Shown in pieces: positions 9,709 to 19,045 of a stretch of 64,000 nucleotides of DNA (its first letter is position 1; every line of letters begins with the position of its first letter). Made by a program: the position numbers and the translations under genes. Source of the DNA: Gamsiella multidivaricata (Eukaryota > Mortierellomycota > Mortierellomycetes > Mortierellales > Mortierellaceae); the NCBI RefSeq assembly GCF_025024155.1, contig NW_026251726.1, positions 124,001 to 188,000 on the forward strand, in the 5' to 3' direction. Below the pieces are notes generated by a model. It ran no database searches. It was given only the letters and a program-made list of their open reading frames with translations, and was not told the DNA's origin.

Positions 9709-12282
9709 CTAGAAGGTAGCGACAGCAACACCGTCCTTCTCCTGGACGTTAATAACCTCGTCCTTCTTCCCTTCCTCAGTAACGGCAGCGGCGGAAGACT
9801 TCTTGGCCTTCTTCTTCTTCTTCTTCTTCTTCTCGCCATTTGCCTCCTTGTTATCGTCCTCAACGGACTCGGCCGCCTCGGCATTTTCAGTCTCCTCGGG
9901 CGCACTACCACCGTCTGTGCCATTCGTACCATTCGCGCTACTCGTTCCGTTTGTGCCGTTGCTACTGTTGCTGACCTTGTGGGCCTCGCTCAACTCCTTC
10001 TCCAATTCGGCGACACGGGCAGAAAGAGTTGTCTGACCTGCCTCGACCGTCTTCTTGGATTCAATTGTGGCAGGCAACTCGGCGTTCAAGGCATCCTTCT
10101 CCTTCTGAAGTGCAGAGACAGTCTCGTTTTTCTTGGCGGCTTCCGATACCAAGGCCTCCTTCTCTTTGAGCAGGGACTCCAAATTGGCAGTCTTGGCGGC
10201 AATAGCAACTGCATATTCCTCCTTCTCCTTGGTCAGCAATGCATGCTCCTTCTTGATGGCCTCGTTAGATGCGGTGGTCGCGGCCAAATCAGCGACAAGG
10301 GTTTCCTTCTCAGAGATGATGACCTTATGGCTGGACTCCTTAGCAGCGACCTCCTGTTGCAACTCCTCAATGCGCTTCTGAAGAGCGTCTAACTGCTCCT
10401 CAGCGCCCTTGGTGTTCTCGGATGAGCGCTCAGTCAGCTCGACAATACGGGCGTTTAAGGTCTTTTGCTTCTCAACAAGGATGGCGATCTGGCCGTTGGA
10501 GGTCTCTAATTCCTTGGTCAAGTGGGCGAACTGCTCCTGTTGAGTGTTTAAAGTGGCGGCATGTGTGCTCTGGAGACCCACAATCTTGGTCTCCAACGAC
10601 TTGACCTCGCTCTGGGCCTTGGTGAGCTCAGCCTCGGTAGCAGACAGCTTCTTGTTGGCGGTAGAGAGCTCAGTAACCTTGGCGGATAGATCGGAATCCT
10701 TGGTGGAAAGGGCGGCGGCGTGTTCCTGGTGCTTGGCAGAAAGGGTCGTGTGTTCTTCTTGGCTCTTGATTAACTCTCCCTTGAGCTTCTTGACCTCTTC
10801 CTCGATACGCTTAATCGCAGCATCCTTCTCGGTAACCTTGGCCGACTCTTGAGAGAGCTGGTTGCGGAGCATGTCGATTTCCTCAATCAACGAGTGCTTC
10901 TCGCCCTCGAAAGTCTCTGCCTGGCTGTGGGAGACTTCCTCGGCATGGCTGACAGCCTCGGCATATTGTTCGACCTGCAATTTGGAGTTCTCGAGCTCGT
11001 TCTCCAGGGATCTGTAGTCAGTCTCGAGCGAAGAAATCCTACTATCTTTCTCTGACAAAATCACGGTGCACTTGTGGTGGAACTCATTGCGCTCTCTCAT
11101 CGCAGCTTCGGCGCGGCGTTCGGCATCGATCGAAGTGCGAGACATCTGGTTAAGGTCATTCTCGGCACGGTTGAGCTGCTGCGTCAAGTCGCGATTAATC
11201 CCGTCTAAACGATCCAGCTGGGCGACGAGATGAGCACGGTTCTGCTGGAGATCCTGAATCTGACGCTCCAGCTCGGCGACAGCATTCGACTTTTCCGACG
11301 CCTGCTGCGCCTGTTCCAAAGCGGCCTTGGCTTTGTCCTTCTCGATTGCCAACTGTTTCACCAAAAGAGAGTTAGTATAGTTGAGGGACTCGACCTTGGC
11401 ATCAATGGATTGGGCGCGGCTCTCGGTTTTCTTGGCTGCCTTGACAACCTCGGCATTGGTCATCAACTCTTGCTGCAGATCCTGAACCTGAGCCTTGGCC
11501 TTGTCCGTCTGAGCATGAGCAGCGGTGACCTCCTGTTTCTTGGCAGCAATCTCCCTTTCCTTAGCGGCGATCTCCTGTTCTTTAGCAGCGATCTCCTGTT
11601 CTTTAGCAGCGATCTCCTGCTCCTTAGTGTTCAAAATGGCTTGAAGAAGCTCCAATTCGTGCTTGGGAACAGTGTTCTGAGCGCCAGGAGTGGGTTCTAC
11701 AGCTTTGACGACAGATTCCTCGACTTTGGCAGGTTTGGATTCAACAGCCTTGGTCGATTCGCGAGTCTTAATAGGCTCAGCAACGACGACTGATTCAGAG
11801 GATTGGAAGGATTCCTTCTTGGCCTTCTTGACTGAAGACTTGGGATTCTCGACCTTGGTCCCATGGATCTGGACAGTAGCGGTAACAGGCGCGACGACAG
11901 GGCTCGCGACCTTGGCAGGAGCGGGAACAGGAGCAGCTTCCTTGGCAGGAGCGGGAACAGGAGCAGCTTCCTTGGCAGGAGCGGGAACAGGAGCAGCTTC
12001 CTTGGCAGGAGCGGAAACAGGGGCAGCTTCCTTGGCGGGAGCGGGAACAGGGACAGCTTTCTTGGCCTCCTTCTTGGCTTCCTTCTTAGCCTCCTTCTTG
12101 GTCACCGTCTTGACAGGGGTAGCGTTAAGAAGGTCGAAAGGATTGGAAGAGACAACCCTCTCGTCAACGGCATCCGTAGTGGCAGGTTCATTCTCCTGAG
12201 CGTCAGCAGCCTTCTTTGGACGCGCAGCTTGGACAGGCCTACGGGCAGAGAGATGAGTGGAAGATTGGTCAGTTGGCTCCAT
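9709..12282 (-). CDS. Long coiled-coil protein with Ala/Pro/Lys repeats, function unknown
   Basis: Uninterrupted 857-aa ORF with no intron. Residues ~1-60 include SNPFDLL; the NPF tripeptide is a known EH-domain ligand, which hints at but does not prove a trafficking link. A Lys/Ala/Glu stretch and five copies of a ten-residue APAKEAAPVP unit follow (~75-125). From ~205 to ~770 the sequence is heptad-rich coiled coil, opening with four copies of KEQEIAA and continuing with Glu/Lys/Leu/Gln-rich segments as in golgin, Uso1 or myosin-tail proteins. The C-terminus is low complexity: Asn/Gly/Ser/Thr (NGTNGT), an acidic patch and a run of nine lysines. There is no signal peptide or membrane span. 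It is expected to be an elongated dimer acting as a tether or scaffold; similarity to named coiled coils may be compositional only. Confidence 0.8.
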   Translation of the reverse strand: MEPTDQSSTHLSARRPVQAARPKKAADAQENEPATTDAVDERVVSSNPFDLLNATPVKTVTKKEAKKEAKKEAKKAVPVPAPAKEAAPVSAPAKEAAPVPAPAKEAAPVPAPAKEAAPVPAPAKVASPVVAPVTATVQIHGTKVENPKSSVKKAKKESFQSSESVVVAEPIKTRESTKAVESKPAKVEESVVKAVEPTPGAQNTVPKHELELLQAILNTKEQEIAAKEQEIAAKEQEIAAKEREIAAKKQEVTAAHAQTDKAKAQVQDLQQELMTNAEVVKAAKKTESRAQSIDAKVESLNYTNSLLVKQLAIEKDKAKAALEQAQQASEKSNAVAELERQIQDLQQNRAHLVAQLDRLDGINRDLTQQLNRAENDLNQMSRTSIDAERRAEAAMRERNEFHHKCTVILSEKDSRISSLETDYRSLENELENSKLQVEQYAEAVSHAEEVSHSQAETFEGEKHSLIEEIDMLRNQLSQESAKVTEKDAAIKRIEEEVKKLKGELIKSQEEHTTLSAKHQEHAAALSTKDSDLSAKVTELSTANKKLSATEAELTKAQSEVKSLETKIVGLQSTHAATLNTQQEQFAHLTKELETSNGQIAILVEKQKTLNARIVELTERSSENTKGAEEQLDALQKRIEELQQEVAAKESSHKVIISEKETLVADLAATTASNEAIKKEHALLTKEKEEYAVAIAAKTANLESLLKEKEALVSEAAKKNETVSALQKEKDALNAELPATIESKKTVEAGQTTLSARVAELEKELSEAHKVSNSSNGTNGTSSANGTNGTDGGSAPEETENAEAAESVEDDNKEANGEKKKKKKKKAKKSSAAAVTEEGKKDEVINVQEKDGVAVATF
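11911..12060 (-). repeat. Five tandem 30-bp units inside the coiled-coil gene
   Basis: Five head-to-tail units begin at 11911, 11941, 11971, 12001 and 12031, each starting CTTGGC(A/G)GGAGCGG on the plus strand. Units 1-3 are identical; units 4 and 5 differ by a few bases. They encode a ten-residue Ala/Pro/Lys repeat and keep the reading frame. Confidence 0.9.
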
Positions 12283-12657
12283 CTTGCGTTTGCGTGATTA
12301 AGGTTCTGGCTACCACGCCAAAGCGAAAAAAAACGAAATAACGAATGGAATGGGCTCCGTGCAGCACATCATCCCATTATTCTGTTCTTCTGTGGAACAA
12401 TGGCTGCCTGGTGAGAATCCACTTGCTAACAGCAACACTAGTTCCGACTTCAATGACCATGTTTGCCACTGTCGAGTAAAACGTGCTGCTGATCCAAATT
12501 AGGGTCGCATTGGATCTCTACTGATGTTTGTTTTGTGGAGAAGCGGGAAGAAAGAACATTGGAAATCGAAGAGTCCAATACAGAGAAAAGCAATGGCAAA
12601 CACAAAAGGAGGAGAATGGGAAGGGCCGAACGGAGGGTCGAACGGAGGGGCGACAGC

Positions 12658-12858
12658 TTACTTTTTCTTTGCCTGCTTGTTGCTTCCACGCTTGGCCTCG
12701 AGCTCATGTTCTTCCAAGAGCTCCCTCTGTGCTTGCTCAGCCAAAATAGCGCGCTGCTGACGGGCCTGCGGCTCTACCACATTCTGGTAGACGTATATGG
12801 CTCCAGCTCCGGCCACAACGACTGCGACAGTAACCGTGGTGGGGTTGACAAACTCCAT
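12658..12858 (-). CDS. 66-aa single-pass membrane protein, unknown
   Basis: Short intact ORF starting MEFVNPTTVTVAVVVAGAGA. Residues ~7-25 form one hydrophobic span, followed by a charged, helix-prone Gln/Glu/Arg tail (QARQQRAILAEQAQRELLEE) and a basic end (KQAKKK). The layout is of a small N-terminally anchored protein with a cytosolic coiled-coil tail, possibly ER, mitochondrial or peroxisomal. I do not recognise the family. It reads the same way as the coiled-coil gene 375 bp downstream and has its own CT-rich 5' flank. Compositional contrast between span and tail supports it as real despite its size. Confidence 0.6.
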   Translation of the reverse strand: MEFVNPTTVTVAVVVAGAGAIYVYQNVVEPQARQQRAILAEQAQRELLEEHELEAKRGSNKQAKKK

Positions 12859-14269
12859 GGTAGCGATTTGGACGATGATGACCGAGAAGTGTGATCAAGC
12901 AAGATCCGAAACAGCAAAAACACGCAGAGACGAATCGATCTATTTCCAAGCAAAAGGCAGAATCTGTTAGATCACTGTCCCGAGATTACTTCAGACAAGT
13001 CCAAAGGTCGGGTTGAATCGCGAACTGACAAAAGAGGCGAGATTGTAGTCAAGGTGGTGACGAATGGGCGATGAGGACTGATCAGGTCGCTTTTTTTTTT
13101 TCCCAGGACGATCAGGAGTATGCACTGAAGCGTGGAAAACTATACCTGGAGATGTACTTTTTCTTGATATCCTCTTGTTTTTCAAGGAAAGCAGTGGGGA
13201 TGGGGACAGGGCAATGGCCGATGCGGGTGGGGAGGGAAAGAAGAGAGGAGGAACAAGAGGCGGGGCCACCGAGCGTCGAAGATATACATAGCAAGGCGAA
13301 CAAAGAACACTCGACTGTGGTATGAGAAGCCTAAGGAAAAGTCGTTCTGAGCTTGGACGCCGTTCATTGGCTGGGTGTATCACGCGAACCGCATCCCAGC
13401 GAGTGTTGTTATACCGCCCCCACGGGACAGCTCCCTTCTCCAGCTTGTACTACACGTCCCTACGCATCTCCCCAAAACAGCTGTGCTTTATCTGTAAAGC
13501 CTCCCAGTGGGCCCGGGTGTATGTCGCCACGACCACAACAGGGCTGGACGAGTGCACGGGATGACCCACGGGGAGCAAAAGGGCCTCCTCGTCTCTAGTG
13601 TCGCCATCGCTCAACGGCCCCACAAGTCACGCTGTTAGTACGTGGAGTAAAGCACGGGTGTCAATCTGCCAGCCCAGGCTTCTTCGCCTACCCCACAAAA
13701 TCAATTGTCAGTGCGCTTGACCACCACTTTCACCCTGGACTACAGAGGTCAGTGCGAAGACCCCTTTCATTGGACGAGAAATGCTGTGCTTGACCCCTGC
13801 TTACATACTCAAAGTTGGGTCATGCTGGAAACCCTCCCCTCCTCCTCACCTCGATCCTATTCAGAAGATTGCAGGGATAGAGCGTTGCTGGGGTCCATCA
13901 AACTCACAATGCCCCGAACGACCGTCCCGAAGCACGGTTTTCGTATTACATAGTATTGCTGCTTTGCATGGAGCTGTGTTTTCAGACAATAGTTTTTTTT
14001 TTAAGCTGCAGGCAACAAGATCAGTATTCGGAATCGCATACAGGATCAGGATCGTTGGATGAATTTATAACACATGCATGGCAGCATACAAATGGACGCT
14101 GCAACTCAATCACACGCATACTCCAGTACCGTTGGGAGTCTCGTCGGTACAGCCCGTGTTTTTTTTCTGCCTATCTTGTCCTTCTAACACTCTTTTGTTC
14201 CATTTTTTTATACGCTCTCGCCCAAGTACATTTCCATACACCCATATACTACCAATATACCCTATAATA
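12859..14269. other. Intergenic, promoter regions of the 66-aa protein and the oxidase
   Basis: The left part is purine-rich on the plus strand (13185-13260), fitting a CT-rich promoter for the leftward small gene. The middle (13340-13900) is more GC-rich with overlapping ORFs under 95 codons in several frames that resemble nothing known. The right part has T-tracts and TATA-like AT-rich DNA within ~60 bp of the oxidase ATG. Confidence 0.4.
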
Positions 14270-16532
14270 ATGATCTTGACAAGGAATAGCAGTCAACGGA
14301 AGATTTTCCACCCCCTCAACACCATTCTCATCCTTAGTAGTCAGTTTCTGATGGGTCTCTTGCTCGTCCTCTCGCTCGGCTCGTCTCCCTCCTCGAGACA
14401 TGAATCCTTCTCATCCGGGGGGTTGCCTGGATCATCACGCTCTACTTACATTGCTATGGCAGATGCTGCCTCTGTATTTGACTCTCTCAACTTTTTCGCG
14501 GGAGCTCACAGGAAAGCAGGTTCTATAGTATTTGATGGCGTGTATACTTTGGCCACCAAAAAGGAAGGACAAGGACCAGAAGGAGCCAATAAGGATAACA
14601 ACATGATCGTTGCGATACAGGACCAGCAGCAACACGCCATAGTTCAGCATCGTGGAACAAGTAGAGACATGGGCCAGTGGGACTTGGTCGGCTTGTCGGG
14701 TGTGAGTGCCATGCACGGAACCCTCATCCCTAACACCAACAGAATTGTGTTTCTGGAAAAGGTTCAGAAATCATCAAACGCTTATTTGCCAGACGACACC
14801 AGTAAGTATTCATGGTCAGTCGAATACGACATTGGCGAGGCGACCTTCAGGTCTCTGCACACAAAGACCAATTTGTTTTGCTCAGCAGGAGGGTATCGTC
14901 CAGATGGCGTAAGTCTTTACCAGATTAAAATGCGCGCTTCCTTTTTTTTTTTTTTTTGAGATATTAACACATAGATTTCCTCATTCCCAGACAATCATTT
15001 CTCTGGGCGGAGCCGAGGCACAAGCAGATATTGCAAAAGGATGGAACTCATTGCGCTTCCTATCCGCCTGCAGCAACGCTACCACATCGAAATGCGACTG
15101 GGATATTCGCGACGATATCACACTCAAGGCCGGACGCTGGTACCCGACTGTCGAGGCCCTCGCAGACGGCCGGCTCTTCATTATTGGTGGTTCAAGCCGG
15201 GGTGTATCCATGAACTCTGAGGAGGTCGGTGTCCCCTCCTGGGAGCTGTACCCGCCCCTGCCCTCCAACCCGACTCACTTTCCATTTCTGTTAGAGACCC
15301 TACCTTACAATCTGTATCCTGTACGTTTTTATTAATCCGAACATGAATGGCGAGCTCTTTTGATATCACAACGTGTCGCTAACCTACTACATCCGAATAT
15401 TTTACAGATGGTACATTTGATGCCAGATGGGAACCTATTTATCTTTGCCAACACGAGAGCTGTCCTCTTCTCCACTAAGACGTGGTCTATCATAAAGAAC
15501 TACCCCGAGCTCCCAGGACCTCCGCGCAATTATCCGCTTTCCGGCGGAAGCATCCTTCTTCCTCTTCGACCCGAAAACAATTATGAACCTGAAGTGCTGA
15601 TTTGTGGTGGAGCAACCGACTTTAGTTCTCGTGCGAAGGGGCAGGATCAATGCGGACGCATCAAACCTTTGAGTGAAGACCCTGACTGGATTATGGAAGA
15701 CATGCCATTTGGAAGAATGATGCCTGATCTTGTTATTGTCCCAGACGGATCGGTCCTCATATTTAACGGCGCCAACAAGGGCACTGCAGGATATGGCCGC
15801 GCGAAGGAGCCTGTTTTGCAGCCCCTCAGGTATCAGCCCTGGGATAGTGATGAGACCAAGCAGGCAAACACCCGTTTTATGGCCCAGAGCCCTAGCTACA
15901 TTCCTCGGCTGTACCACTCGATTGCGATGCCCGTCTTGGACGGTCGAGTCCTAGTCACGGGCTCTAACCCGAATGCCAACTCGATGGACTGGGGCGAGTT
16001 CCCTGTCGAGTTCCGTGTCGAGATGTTCTCTCCTGGATACCTCTTTGCAGACGTACCACGCCCGCTTCTGAAGGCCGAGACCACCATTGGAAGGACGATC
16101 CATCAACCCAGCGCACTGACAGTCCTGGAAGTGCAAGTAGCCAAGCAGAGTCCAGAGCGTGGGCAGGGTGACGGAGATACGAACGAGAACGTGATTTCGT
16201 ACGATACCGAGTTTGAAATTGAAGTCGAATTCTACGCAAGCGTCATGACGGAGAGCCAGGTGGTCACGCCAAAGGGTAACCCTGGTAACTATACACCGTC
16301 GAGAGTTCAGGTCAGCTTACTGAATGGTGGATTTTCAACTCACTCGACCCATATGAGCCATCGCTTGGTTGGACTGGAAATTGTTGGTTATAAGCGGACA
16401 CCTGGAGCTCTTGACCGATTGAAAGTTAAGGGACCCAAGAATAGTGCGCTGGCACCCCCTGGCTGGTATCAGATGACGGTTGTCGAGAATGGTGTGCCCA
16501 GTGAGGGTACCTGGATCCGTATTCTTCAGTAG
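14270..16532 (+). CDS. Glyoxal/galactose oxidase family copper radical oxidase, membrane-anchored
   Basis: Three exons (14270-14908, 14991-15320, 15408-16532), both junctions in phase 0, encode 697 aa. An N-terminal hydrophobic segment (~residues 16-42) acts as signal peptide or signal anchor. The catalytic set of the galactose oxidase fold is present: the Cys of LFCSAGG and the Tyr of AGRWYPTVEAL, which form the Cys-Tyr cofactor; the axial Tyr plus His of PRLYHSIAMPVLDGRVLVTG; and the late His in STHMSHRLVGL. The C-terminal ~130 residues form the Ig-like DUF1929 domain. Kelch-type blades are seen as repeated GG/DG turns. The family oxidises aldehydes or alcohols and makes hydrogen peroxide at the cell surface; some members act in wall polarity. 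The substrate cannot be read from sequence. The first intron has a 17-T run before its acceptor. Confidence 0.9.
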
Positions 16533-17003
16533 TAAGATATAGCTATAATAAACGCATCATAGATATCAAGACTTTTGATCGTTTGCAGGCGGCCTGAGGT
16601 CGACAGTATCTCGGATCCGTATGAAAAGCATCCACATCTACTTGGGAGCATTGTATTGTTGTGCCAGTTCTAACGTGACAGAAAAATACACCAGTGCGTC
16701 AATGATGAGAGACAGACTCCATTAAGCACCAAAGAAAACAATATGAAGCCGACACGATGCCTATGATATCTGGCAATTTGCTGATGACTTTTTTCCAGAA
16801 TGATTAGACGTCGATCAGGTCATCAAGCATTCTATTCTCGCAAGCGGGATATCGGTGGAAAGTCTCGCGCTTCATTGAATATATTCTCAGTTGCCCCAGG
16901 ACCACATTCAGAGCTGCGGAAGGCAGTGGGAATGCAGGCGACAGACTTATCCAAGGCTGGAATAATCACCTACCAAAAATCATGCTGTCGTGGTGAACGA
17001 ACA
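16533..17003. other. Convergent intergenic region after the oxidase
   Basis: The oxidase gene ends from the left and the small spliced gene ends from the right. The only ORF of note (16800-17036, 78 codons) overlaps the neighbouring 3' end and has no recognisable features. No repeats seen. Confidence 0.4.
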
Positions 17004-17710
17004 TCAATACAAGAATACAAGGAAATAAGGATATAGACCACCGACGCCGGTTCCTACTGCCAAGACGCGCGGCATGAAAAGGTTTGCAGAGATCTGACGT
17101 ATTCTATTGAGAAAAATAAAGTCTGGTTGGTGAGGATGCGAAATGAAGAATGAGAAGAGATGGGGAACGGATGAGGAGGATATACCTGAGTATCGCACCT
17201 CACTTGGACGGCAGCATCCGTCCCCGCGCATCATCAATTGCCTGTGGTCGCACAGCATTTTTTTTAGCTGTAGCAAATACGGGCACGGTATTCACATCCA
17301 TCATGCATTGACGAGCCTGCTCTTGATTCGCAGAACGCACTATGTTCATAAAGTAGCGATGCCGAAGAGAGTGCAAAAGAACGTCATATCATTACTGAGG
17401 TGTGCATCGTTATGCTCTGAATTGGGAGCAACTTTATTTGATAGCGACGATTGTAAAAGCCTTCGATGTCGCGGCCTCCTACGCGAGAGCTTAACCCCGG
17501 GAACGACGATATATCGCGAGAAGGGCCTTGTTCAATGGGCACTTCGGTCTTTTTGAGAGACCAGATCTGGCAATTTGTGGTCTGGTAAACGGAAATACGC
17601 CGGCTTGTCCAGAGGTATTTCTTTGTTATGCCCAATGCTCCATATCTGAACTGCTTTGAGGCAATAAAGCCGCTGCGGCAACTGTGGACTAAAAGGAATC
17701 CTGCCGCCAT
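17004..17710 (-). CDS. Unrecognised ~176-aa protein, tentative three-exon model
   Basis: Proposed exons are 17396-17710, 17204-17319 and 17004-17103. The last intron (AA|GTGAGG ... CAATAG) is convincing and continues the frame into LFMPRVLAVGTG and a hydrophobic C-terminus (YPYFLVFLY). The first junction uses GTAATG and a CAAGAG acceptor; a nearby ATAG acceptor breaks the frame, so this boundary is uncertain. The start has a good context (CACCATGGCG). The N-terminus is rich in Arg, Ser, Phe and poor in acids, compatible with mitochondrial import. I recognise no domain. It is divergent from SKP1, with 149 bp between the two ATGs. If the first junction is wrong, the C-terminal two exons may belong to another transcript. 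Confidence 0.35.
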
Positions 17711-17859
17711 GGTGCCCACTATCGCATTGCCACCAAAGCGACAAACAAGGACGAGACAGCCCCTTAAACACTCCGCACCTTGCGCCGCTGCTTCATCCTT
17801 TTTCTTTTTGCCTCCTTCATCCACTCTCACCCATCCTTCACAATCTCATATAACCAACC

Positions 17860-18339
17860 ATGCCCGTGATTCTCGTTTCCTCAGACAACCAAGAGTTCAA
17901 GGTCGACAAGGAGGTCGCCGAGCGTTCGATCCTGATCAAGAACATGCTTGAGGATGTTGGTGAGACGGACTCCCCCATTCCCTTGCCTAATGTCACTGCC
18001 GCAGTCCTGACCAAGGTGATCGAGTACTGCGAGCACCACCGCAATGACCCCGTCCAGGTCCCCGACGAGACTGACGATCCTCGCAAGCGCTCGAACGATA
18101 TCGAGGAGTGGGATATGAAGTTCATGCAGGTGGACCAGGAGATGCTGTTCGAGATTATTCTTGCCGCCAACTACCTCGATATTAAGCCATTGCTCGACGT
18201 CGGATGCAAGACCGTTGCCAACATCATCAAGGGCAAGACCCCCGAGGAGATTCGCAAGGCTTTCAACATTGTCAACGACTTCACGCCCGAGGAAGAGGCC
18301 CAGATTAAGAAGGAGAACGAGTGGGCTGAGGACCGCTAA
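17860..18339 (+). CDS. SKP1: SKP1, SCF ubiquitin ligase adaptor
   Basis: Intronless ORF of 159 aa, the usual length. The N-terminal BTB/POZ-like fold ([20 protein letters not shown]) is followed by the variable acidic loop and the SCF core [20 protein letters not shown]. The C-terminal F-box-binding helices ([20 protein letters not shown], then [20 protein letters not shown]) end in the family hallmark WAEDR. It links F-box proteins to cullin-1, and this window also contains an F-box/LRR protein that would be a typical partner. Codon use is strongly C-ending (GTC, GAG, AAG), as expected for a highly expressed gene. The 5' flank is CT-rich immediately before the ATG. Confidence 0.97.
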   Translation: MPVILVSSDNQEFKVDKEVAERSILIKNMLEDVGETDSPIPLPNVTAAVLTKVIEYCEHHRNDPVQVPDETDDPRKRSNDIEEWDMKFMQVDQEMLFEIILAANYLDIKPLLDVGCKTVANIIKGKTPEEIRKAFNIVNDFTPEEEAQIKKENEWAEDR

Positions 18340-18662
18340 ATGTATCACGAACACTCCTGGATGTCTTTTGTCTTCTTGTCGACAGGTCTGCTTGCCATAA
18401 GACCTTGCCTTAGGATGCAGCCAGTCAGTCATGCGAGAGAAGGCACCGGATGAATGGATTCTGGAATATTAATGATCGACACCAGCTTTCACCTTTCTTA
18501 CGCGCGTCCTGCGCTTGAAGGAATTTTTTTTTTGACTCACCTCACCTCTTTATCTTCAACAAAGCAATAAAACGCTACAGAATACCACACTCGCTAGCTG
18601 GCCAAAATACGCGCATTATGTCAATGGATATAGCGATGGCCGCAGAATGCTTTCTTGCTTGC

Positions 18663-18815
18663 CTTTTTTTTATTGACGCCAGATTCCCCCCAGGCGTGCA
18701 GGCGTGCCAAAGGCAGCATTGTCCAAGCCTAACGCGCAGAGACAAAGCTTTTTTTTATTGACGCCAGATCCCCCCAGGCGTGCAGGCGTGCCACAGAACG
18801 CGCAGAGACAAAGCT
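18663..18815. repeat. Tandem duplication (85 bp and ~68 bp) upstream of the Rim20 gene
   Basis: Copy A (18663-18747) and copy B (18748-18815) both begin CTTTTTTTTATTGACGCCAGA, continue through CCAGGCGTGCAGGCGTGCCA and end ACGCGCAGAGACAAAGCT. Copy B lacks about 18 bases present in copy A and differs by a single C in the C-run. The copies abut directly, so this is a local tandem duplication ~230 bp before the Rim20 ATG. Confidence 0.85.
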
Positions 18816-19045
18816 TAGTTGCTGGACCTCCTGTCCAAATGCATCATGTGATATCTCGCGCTATCAATTTGCTTGGCACTGAGGCACTGAGGCCTCTTTC
18901 CCCACGTTGGTTCAACTTGACACGTTCGGCCAAGTCCGTCATCGCTTTACTTCATTCCTTCTTCCTTCACACATTCCTTGAAGGCACTTTCCCTTTTATC
19001 CACGCCGAGACATCTCTATTCCTTCTCTCCTTCACGCACGCAACG

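Noticed and set aside
9803..10036. Plus-strand ORF with a poly-Phe run
   Set aside because: Antisense of the polylysine-encoding end of the coiled-coil gene.
11230..12297. Long plus-strand ORFs rich in Leu/Gly/Ser
   Set aside because: Antisense to the coiled-coil gene; they arise from its Lys/Glu/Gln codons and have repetitive artificial composition.
12991..13383. 130-codon minus-strand ORF
   Set aside because: It is the CT-rich 5' flank of the 66-aa gene read as Ser/Pro/Leu; no homologous motif and poor start context.
17881..18432. 183-codon minus-strand ORF over SKP1
   Set aside because: Antisense shadow of a strongly codon-biased, unambiguous SKP1 gene.
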